Below, piece by piece: positions 5,575-10,280 of a stretch of DNA of 10,280 nt. Both the position numbers and the translations under genes were made by a program. How positions within the stretch are numbered: position 1 is the stretch's first letter; every line of letters begins with the position of its first letter. The notes under the pieces were generated by a model. That model made no database searches. It was given only the letters and a program-made list of their open reading frames with translations, and had not been told where the DNA came from. This stretch comes from JAULUH01 sp032111745. GTDB lineage: Bacteria > Chloroflexota > Anaerolineae > JAAEKA01. The DNA is taken from the NCBI GenBank assembly GCA_032111745.1, contig JAULUH010000318.1, positions 1 through 10,280 on the forward strand, in the 5' to 3' direction.

Positions 5575-6726
5575 CTACAACCCAGCCAGCCGGTCCAGAA
5601 TAGACTCACCCACGGCGCTGGTAAAGAGGCGGTGCAGCGGCTGGTAGCCCTGGGCGGCCAGCTCGGGCGTGGGGAGCGTGGCCTCGTCCGGCTTATCGGA
5701 CATACTCAATACCAGGCAGCCCCGGCTGCGCAGCCATAGGGCCAGCTCCCGCACCTCCTCCGTGATGCATACCTGCTCGGCCAGCAGGCGCTCCAGGGCC
5801 GTGTCCGCGGGGAGGCAGGCAAAACGGGCCGCGGTGCCCAGGTATTCGTTGCGACGGAAGGCTTTGAACGGCGTGGGATCGTTGGCCAGCACCAGGCCGT
5901 ACACCTCACGATGGATCTCTTGTAGCCCGGCAGGTGCGTCCCCCATGCGGCCAGCGGCCCAGGCAATGAACTGCTCGAAGCTCGCCATGCGGCCTGCCGC
6001 CACGTCCGCCACCAGGGACGGGAGATCGCTCATGCCGGCGCCCAGCACCAGGCAGATGTAGGCCAGATAGTCCTGATTATCGGCGGTGAAGGGGTGGTAG
6101 GCCGGATCGTTGAGCACGCCGTAAGCGGCGAGGAAGGCATCCTGATCGTAGGCCGCGCCCAAGAGGCCGGCGACGGTCCGCTCCACGCCCTCGATGCGCG
6201 CGGCGTCCATGGGTCCGGAGTTGCGCCCGCGTGCGGCCACGGCCGTCTTGTCCATGTCGATCACGACGGCCGTGCTCTCGTCGAGGTGGGCACCTGCCGC
6301 GGCCACCAAGTTCACCCAGCCGGCCAGGGCCGCCCAGCGGTTGGCCAGGTAAACCTGATCCGGCTCCACCTGATAGGTGGCCGGCTGGCTAAGCTTCTCG
6401 GCGCCGATGAAGCACCAACCGGCCCAGCCCCCCTCGGCCGCCAGGTTGCGGTAGGCGTTGCCGTCGCTCATGGCCGTGTCGCCCACGAAGAGCAGCTCGC
6501 GAATCTCGGTGCCCGGCCGGTCCAGGCGACGGGCCTGGCGTAAGAACCACGCCGCGGCCCGGGCGTAATCCAGCTCATGCTTACGCGGCGTGCGCGGGCT
6601 TTCCAGCCCCATGTCGCGCCAGGCCTCGGTGAGCGCGGGCAGCCGTGCATCCACGGGCGCCAGGTTGCGCAGGATGAGCAGGTCGCCGAAGAGCTCGTGC
6701 AGGGAGGTTTGGCCGTAAGTTTGCAA
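5575..6726 (-). CDS. HAD-like protein with unusual motif order
   Basis: The product has 383 residues, with no signal peptide or membrane helix. VVIDMDKTA (154-162) fits the DxDxT nucleophile motif of haloacid-dehalogenase phosphatases (Asp157, Asp159, Thr161). A GDxxxxD-like block, FVGDTAMSDG (80-89), which would normally be the last HAD motif, lies before it. A motif II/III-like LVLSMSDKPDEA (338-349) lies near the C-terminus. The order is therefore IV-I-II, as if the fold were circularly permuted; alternatively the N-terminal block belongs to another small domain. About 170 residues sit between motif I and the C-terminal block, a very large cap-like insert. The start is TTG at 6726, after the strong site AGGAGGT (6732-6738) with a 5-base spacer; that site overlaps the stop codon of asd. 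Substrate is unknown. Phosphatase or phosphoserine-type hydrolase is a guess from the fold. Confidence 0.75.
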   Translation of the reverse strand: MQTYGQTSLHELFGDLLILRNLAPVDARLPALTEAWRDMGLESPRTPRKHELDYARAAAWFLRQARRLDRPGTEIRELLFVGDTAMSDGNAYRNLAAEGGWAGWCFIGAEKLSQPATYQVEPDQVYLANRWAALAGWVNLVAAAGAHLDESTAVVIDMDKTAVAARGRNSGPMDAARIEGVERTVAGLLGAAYDQDAFLAAYGVLNDPAYHPFTADNQDYLAYICLVLGAGMSDLPSLVADVAAGRMASFEQFIAWAAGRMGDAPAGLQEIHREVYGLVLANDPTPFKAFRRNEYLGTAARFACLPADTALERLLAEQVCITEEVRELALWLRSRGCLVLSMSDKPDEATLPTPELAAQGYQPLHRLFTSAVGESILDRLAGL

Positions 6727-6731
6727 GGTCC

Positions 6732-6738
6732 ACCTCCT
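6732..6738 (-). promoter_or_regulatory. Ribosome binding site overlapping the asd stop codon
   Basis: On the - strand the sequence reads TAGGAGGTGGACCTTG. The first TAG is the asd stop, AGGAGGT is a near-perfect Shine-Dalgarno sequence, and TTG is the start of the HAD-like gene. This site decides the choice of the rare TTG start and implies that ribosomes finishing asd can re-initiate directly. Confidence 0.75.
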
Positions 6739-7789
6739 ACTTCAAGATGCCCTGGACGTATAGCAACTCGGCGTTGAGCACCGATCCTCCGGCGGCCCCG
6801 CGCACGGTATTGTGGCCCAGTAAGACAAACTTCAGGTCGAGCAGAGGGCAAGGCCGGATGCGGCCGACCACCGTGGCCATACCGTTGCCCGCCATACGGT
6901 CTAGCCGGGTTTGGGGGCGGTCGGGCTCGCTGCGCACGACGATACAGGGATCGGGCGCGGAGGGCAGGCGGAGCTCCTGGGGCAGGCTGCGATAGGTGCG
7001 CAACACGTCGGCGGCCTGCTTGGGGGTTGCCGGCCGGCGCAGGGCCACCGACACGCACTCCGTGTGGCCGTCCAGGGTGGGCACGCGGTTACAGTGGGCG
7101 CTGATGGTGAAATCCGCGTGCTCGATGCGGCCGCCGGCCAGCCGGCCGAGCATCTTGGGAGGCTCCTCCTCCAGCTTCGGCTCCTCGTTGCCGATGTAGG
7201 GAATGACGTTGTCCATGATGTCGAGGCTGGGCACCCCCGGATAGCCCGCGCCTGAGACGGCCTGCATACTGACCACGAACACCTTGTCCAGGCCAAACGC
7301 ATCGTGGAGCGGCTTGAGGGCCGAAGTCAGGTGGGTGGCCGTGCAATTGGCATTGGCGACGATGAAGCCCGGCCAGCCCCGTTGGCGCCGCTGGACTTCG
7401 ATCAGCCCGGCATGATCCGGGTTGACGTCGGTGATCATCAGCGGCACATCCTCCTCCATGCGGTGGGGGCCGGCGTTGGTGAAAACGAAGAACCCGGCCC
7501 TGGCGAAGGCCTGCTCCACCTCGCGGGCCACGTCGTTGGGCGTGGCCGAGAAGACGACCTGGCAGTCGGCGAAGTTCTGCGGCTCGCCCAGGCGCAACTC
7601 CATATCGGCGACGGCTTCCGGCATGTCAGGCTGCAAGACCCAGCGCCGGTCGCCGTATCTGACGCCTGCCGAGCGATCCGACGCGCCGAGGGCAGCAATC
7701 TCAAACCAGGGATGTCCGGCGAGCAGCTGCACGAAGCGCTGGCCGACTGCGCCGGTGGCGCCCAGAATTCCGATCTTGATTTTCGCCAT
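6737..7789 (-). CDS. asd: Aspartate-semialdehyde dehydrogenase, archaeal/fungal type
   Basis: The enzyme reduces aspartyl-4-phosphate to aspartate-4-semialdehyde with NADPH (EC 1.2.1.11), the branch-point step to lysine/diaminopimelate, threonine, methionine and isoleucine. It has 350 residues. The N-terminal Rossmann motif GATGAVGQRFVQLL is at 10-23. The catalytic cysteine is Cys149 in ANANCTATHL (145-154). SMQAVSGAGYPGVPSLDIMD (174-193) and NVIPYIGNEEPKLEEEPPKM (194-213) mark the archaeal/fungal subgroup rather than the E. coli type. His242 in NRVPTLDGHTE is the likely acid-base residue, and GHNTVRGAAGGSVLNAELL (325-343) closes the domain. ATG 7789 follows AGGA (7798-7801) with an 8-base spacer; a longer form from 7828 would overlap the upstream gene and add residues before the usual MAKIKIGILGATG. 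Malonyl-CoA reductase belongs to the same family but is less likely. It lies mid-operon. Confidence 0.95.
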   Translation of the reverse strand: MAKIKIGILGATGAVGQRFVQLLAGHPWFEIAALGASDRSAGVRYGDRRWVLQPDMPEAVADMELRLGEPQNFADCQVVFSATPNDVAREVEQAFARAGFFVFTNAGPHRMEEDVPLMITDVNPDHAGLIEVQRRQRGWPGFIVANANCTATHLTSALKPLHDAFGLDKVFVVSMQAVSGAGYPGVPSLDIMDNVIPYIGNEEPKLEEEPPKMLGRLAGGRIEHADFTISAHCNRVPTLDGHTECVSVALRRPATPKQAADVLRTYRSLPQELRLPSAPDPCIVVRSEPDRPQTRLDRMAGNGMATVVGRIRPCPLLDLKFVLLGHNTVRGAAGGSVLNAELLYVQGILK

Positions 7790-7805
7790 GTTAGCAGTCC
7801 TGCTC

Positions 7806-8231
7806 TCACCCGTCAAAATCGATCTCAATGTCCTGCCGCTGCCGCTGGTTCGGGGGATGGCTGGCCGCCCGCTCCTCCCAGCGGCGCAGGCGGGCGTCGA
7901 TCAGGCAACGCCAGGCCAGGAGGAACTCGCGTTCGGCGGCCCACATATGGCTCCAGAACTCCTGATCCAATCCCGCCTCAGCCAGGGTGCTGCGGATACC
8001 GCGCAGGCCTTCGGCCAACCAGTCGTCCAAGGAGAAGCCCCCCTGGGCCTCCCGCTCAGAGCCTCCAGGCCGCGCTCCGAGCATGCGGTCCCTGGACCAC
8101 AGCAAATCTGCCCACGGGTCGCCGTCCTCCTCCGGATAACTGCTTCTGCGCCGCGCCGCCTGCGCCTGCTCCTCGGCCTCGGACTCCGCCTCCAGCGCCG
8201 CAATGCGGGCCCGTATCTCTGTGTTGGTCAT
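7806..8231 (-). CDS. Uncharacterised 141-residue soluble protein
   Basis: I do not recognise this protein. Residues 5-28 (EIRARIAALEAESEAEEQ...) look like a short coiled coil. The middle has PWADLLW (39-45), FSLDDWLAEGLRGIRSTL (66-83) and FWSHMWAAEREFLLAWRCLIDARLRRWEER (92-121), a tryptophan-rich helical stretch. The end is IEIDFDG, an acidic tail. No signal peptide or membrane segment is seen. Its ATG shares ATGA with the stop of the methyltransferase gene (4-base overlap) and it ends 16 bases before asd, which strongly supports it being a real gene. Long frames on the + strand over the same DNA run on into asd antisense and are shadows. It may be a partner or adaptor of the operon's enzymes; nothing in the sequence shows a reaction. 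Confidence 0.7.
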   Translation of the reverse strand: MTNTEIRARIAALEAESEAEEQAQAARRRSSYPEEDGDPWADLLWSRDRMLGARPGGSEREAQGGFSLDDWLAEGLRGIRSTLAEAGLDQEFWSHMWAAEREFLLAWRCLIDARLRRWEERAASHPPNQRQRQDIEIDFDG

Positions 8232-8989
8232 ACCGGCTTCCGCTCCGCGATACAGATGATCGACGTGCCGATGGGCAGGGACACCGCCTGCATGAGCAGG
8301 GTCTCTAACTGGCCAACCCCGCTTAGGGCGGCGTTGAGGGCCGGCGGCGCCGGCTCCATCTCCACCTGGTAAGCGTCGGCGTCGAAGTGCGGCGAGGCCA
8401 GCTCCGGCTCTGCCCGCCCGCGACGCACCAGAATGCGCCCGGCCGCCAGGGGAAAGATGAAGAAGTTGTTGTAGGAAGCGCGCAGCACCCGGAGGCCGTG
8501 GCTTTCGAGCTTCTGCCCGAGCTCGGCTCGTGTATACCGGCGCTCATGAGCATTGATCACGTCGTTGTTGCTCCATAGCGCCATCAGTGCCGGCACCGTC
8601 ACCAGGAGCTTGCCGCCGGGTCTGAGTACCCGCCAGCACTCGGTGAAGACCGCGGACTCGTCGGCCACGTGTTCCACCGTATCCAACAGCGCGACCAAGT
8701 CAAAGCTCTGGTCAGAAAAGGGCAGGTTAGTGGCACTGCCCTGGCGCACGTCCAGGCCACGTTGCCGGGCCACCTCCAGCGGCTTGATATGGGTGTCGAC
8801 GCCCACAACCTGGCCATAGGCCCGCAGGTGGTGGGCCATGTTACCCGCGCCGCAGCCGACGTCGAGGATGCGCAAATTCCTGCCGGCGCCCACATAGCGA
8901 TCCAGGTATGCCATGATCGCGCGCGTCCGGCTGGCAAACCACCAGTGCTGATCTTCTTCCAGGACCACTTGCATGGGTGTGATGGGCAT
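8228..8989 (-). CDS. Class I SAM-dependent methyltransferase
   Basis: The product has 253 residues. The SAM-binding motif I is ILDVGCGAGN (41-50), followed by VVGVD (61-65, acidic residue Asp65 for the ribose), then NLPFSDQSFDLVALLDTVEHV (88-108), and VLRPGGKLLVTVPA (121-134). These are the Methyltransf_11 landmarks. The N-terminal HWWFASRTRAI (15-25) is common in methyltransferases found among cell-surface polysaccharide genes. The C-terminal ~90 residues (from ~160) form a substrate-specific part, with a hydrophobic FFIFPLAAGRIL (176-187) that may contact a lipid or membrane. The substrate is unknown. An alternative start at 8974 (M6) is possible; neither start has a strong ribosome site. 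It is the first gene of the six-gene - strand run, about 60 bases after a good promoter. The GT9 gene upstream suggests a glycan substrate, but that is weak evidence. Confidence 0.9.
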   Translation of the reverse strand: MPITPMQVVLEEDQHWWFASRTRAIMAYLDRYVGAGRNLRILDVGCGAGNMAHHLRAYGQVVGVDTHIKPLEVARQRGLDVRQGSATNLPFSDQSFDLVALLDTVEHVADESAVFTECWRVLRPGGKLLVTVPALMALWSNNDVINAHERRYTRAELGQKLESHGLRVLRASYNNFFIFPLAAGRILVRRGRAEPELASPHFDADAYQVEMEPAPPALNAALSGVGQLETLLMQAVSLPIGTSIICIAERKPV

Positions 8990-9010
8990 GATAGCGACGG
9001 CTCGATTCTG

Positions 9011-9046
9011 GCGCCGGTCTAGACGGCGCTGGCCAGCCTCAGCTGG
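9011..9046 (-). other. Two small hairpins in the leader of the operon
   Basis: On the - strand transcript, CCAGC-TGAG-GCTGG (9046-9033) is followed by GCGCCG-TCTAGAC-CGGCGC (9029-9011). They lie between the predicted transcription start (~9050) and the methyltransferase start. No T run follows, so they are not a standard intrinsic terminator. They could be a leader structure or the chance result of high GC content. Confidence 0.3.
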
Positions 9047-9056
9047 TAGAAATACT

Positions 9057-9085
9057 ATTCTAGCTCAACCCTGGAGGCTTGACAA
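9057..9085 (-). promoter_or_regulatory. Near-consensus sigma-70-type promoter of the asd operon
   Basis: Read on the - strand, TTGTCA (9085-9080) and TAGAAT (9062-9057) are separated by exactly 17 bases. Each hexamer differs from the TTGACA/TATAAT consensus at one base. Transcription would start near 9050, giving a leader of about 60 bases before the methyltransferase. The AT-rich -10 area stands out in a GC-rich gap between GT9 and the methyltransferase. This makes it likely that the six downstream genes form their own transcription unit. Confidence 0.6.
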
Positions 9086-9138
9086 AGTCCCAGGCGTTGG
9101 TCTAGGCAGGCTCAGCCACGACGAGACTCCCATCCGGT

Positions 9139-10278
9139 TCATCCCAATAGCTCGGCCGCGGCCGCCAAGACCTGTGCCACTTCGATATCTCGCACGCAGC
9201 CATGCTCTGGCCCGCTCGCCTCGGGCCAGTCCAGGCGATTGCAGGGGACACAGGCCCAATCGGACGTCACCACGCGGTGGCGCTCCCGGGCACCCCAGGG
9301 GCCAAAGGTAGCCTGGTCCACCGGGCCGTAGAGGTGCACCGTGGGCGTCCCCATAGCCACGGCCAGGTGCAGGGGCCCGCTGTCAGGGCCGATGGCTAAG
9401 CGGCAGCGCCGATAGACTGCGGCCAGCGTGCCAAGGTCCGTCTGCCCGGCCAGGGAGATGGGCTGCAGGGCCATCTCGCCCTTGTTCAGCACCGCCAGGA
9501 TGGACTCGATCAGTGCAGCCTCGGCCGCTGCGCCAGTAAACACGATTTGAGCGCCAACCTTCCTAGCCAGCCTGCTGGCGAGCTCAGCCCAGGCCCTGGT
9601 GCGCCAGCGCTTCACCGCGGCCCCGCTGCCGGGATGGATGGCGATCAACGGCCGGTCGCCCGAGCTGAGCAGCAAGCTCCCTAGCGCCTGTTCCGCGCTC
9701 CCTGGCACTGCGAACCGCAGCCTTGGCTCCCCAGGCTCCAGGCGTGCCATCCCCGACGTCACCTTCCCGCCGGCCGCCTGCACCAGGGCCAGGTTCTGAG
9801 CTACCTCGTGACGGCCGGAGGCATAGGCCACGGCGTCGGTCAGGAACGGCCGGGTTTCAGCGATGTCATAGCCGATGCGCCTGGGCACTCCGGCCGCAGC
9901 CGCCAGCCAGGCACCCCACCAATGATCGAAGCGCAGGACTAGCGCGGTGTCGTAGCGCCGGTTGCGCAGCTGCCCGGCCGTCTCGGCGAGCAGCTGGTAC
10001 GGCGCCAGGAGCCCTGTTGCGGGCTGGCGGGTGAAACCAGGAAAATGACAGGTGAGGATCTCGTCGACGTCGCGGTTGTGCGCCAGTACCGGCTCGCCCC
10101 AGGGACCAACCAGGGCAGTGATATGTGCCGACGGAAATCGTTGGCGCAACGCGTGCAGAGCCGGAGTGGTGAAAAGCAGGTCCCCCAGGTGGTCGGGCCG
10201 GATAACCAGGATTTGGCGTGGTGCTGTCTCGACCGGTGCCGTCCGGGATGCGTAGCGCGCTGCGCCCCACTGGCGCAA
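9139..10278 (-). CDS. Glycosyltransferase family 9 (heptosyltransferase-like), 5' end uncertain
   Basis: GT9 enzymes (ADP-heptose:LPS heptosyltransferase fold, GT-B) transfer sugars in cell-surface glycan assembly at the inner face of the membrane. 379 residues are visible up to the window edge. The N-terminal ILVIRPDHLGDLLFTTPALHAL (23-44) is the acceptor-side landmark. IAIHPGSGAAVKRW (212-225) and LAIGPDSGPLHLAVAMGTPTV (294-314) are the donor-nucleotide-side landmarks. VHLYGPVDQATFGPWG (314-329) follows, and Cys343, Cys346 and Cys361 (CVPCN...HGC) match a cysteine set often seen in this family. The first possible start in the window is TTG at 10278, two bases from the edge, so the true start may lie outside. 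The sugar donor is unknown. The family occurs in Chloroflexota without classical LPS, so the heptosyltransferase label should not be taken literally. It is 149 bases from the next gene. Confidence 0.9.
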   Translation of the reverse strand: MRQWGAARYASRTAPVETAPRQILVIRPDHLGDLLFTTPALHALRQRFPSAHITALVGPWGEPVLAHNRDVDEILTCHFPGFTRQPATGLLAPYQLLAETAGQLRNRRYDTALVLRFDHWWGAWLAAAAGVPRRIGYDIAETRPFLTDAVAYASGRHEVAQNLALVQAAGGKVTSGMARLEPGEPRLRFAVPGSAEQALGSLLLSSGDRPLIAIHPGSGAAVKRWRTRAWAELASRLARKVGAQIVFTGAAAEAALIESILAVLNKGEMALQPISLAGQTDLGTLAAVYRRCRLAIGPDSGPLHLAVAMGTPTVHLYGPVDQATFGPWGARERHRVVTSDWACVPCNRLDWPEASGPEHGCVRDIEVAQVLAAAAELLG

Positions 10279-10280
10279 GA

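Noticed and set aside
6468..7058. 196-codon - strand frame overlapping asd and the HAD-like gene
   Set aside because: It lies in a different frame on the same strand as two real genes, with a Pro/Arg/Ala-rich translation. Its end merely mirrors the HAD-like gene in a shifted frame.
7304..8372. Two long open frames on the + strand (316 and 334 codons) opposite asd and the 141-aa gene
   Set aside because: They are antisense to a clear asd gene, have low-complexity Pro/Arg/Gly-rich translations and no recognisable domain. Long antisense frames are expected in GC-rich coding DNA.
9079..9107. TTGACA at 9079-9084 on the + strand as a promoter
   Set aside because: No good -10 hexamer follows at 16-18 bases and no + strand gene lies downstream. 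The match is the complement of the better - strand -35 box.

Overview
The window is about 10.3 kb of GC-rich bacterial DNA with ten protein-coding genes. Four lie on the + strand in the left third (about 299-3666) and six on the - strand (3680-10280). The two blocks converge at about 3667-3679. I see no tRNA, rRNA, CRISPR array, insertion sequence or phage gene. An archaeal/fungal-type aspartate-semialdehyde dehydrogenase, a DUF1015 protein, an AbiEii-like nucleotidyltransferase pair and degenerate short spacer repeats together suggest a Chloroflexota-like organism (Anaerolineae or a relative). This is inference from gene style, not a taxonomic proof.

Left block, + strand. A GH130 4-O-beta-mannosyl-glucose phosphorylase (299-1477) is followed after 39 bases by a cellobiose 2-epimerase (1517-2713). 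Together they form the known pathway that epimerises mannobiose to mannosyl-glucose and phosphorolyses it to mannose-1-phosphate and glucose. The cassette is bracketed on both sides by the same 19-base-period repeat (98-130 and 2722-2757), which is absent from the rest of the window as far as I could see by eye. Next comes a two-gene unit with an 11-base overlap: a small 89-aa protein and a minimal nucleotidyltransferase of the AbiEii/MNT type. It is arranged like a toxin-antitoxin module.

Right block, - strand. A GT9 (heptosyltransferase-like) glycosyltransferase runs in from the right edge and ends at 9139. After a 149-base gap with a near-consensus sigma-70-type promoter comes a tight six-gene run, in order of transcription: class I methyltransferase, uncharacterised 141-aa protein, asd, HAD-like protein with unusual motif order, DUF1015 protein, RpiB/LacAB-family isomerase. 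Junctions are a 4-base overlap, 16-base gap, 10-base gap, 7-base gap and 26-base overlap, so this is very probably one transcript.

The most interesting points are the asd operon carrying three poorly understood proteins, including an apparently permuted HAD protein and a ParB/SerK-like DUF1015 protein; the repeat-bracketed disaccharide cassette; and the small-protein/nucleotidyltransferase pair with a possibly leaderless start. None of these proves a new system from sequence alone.
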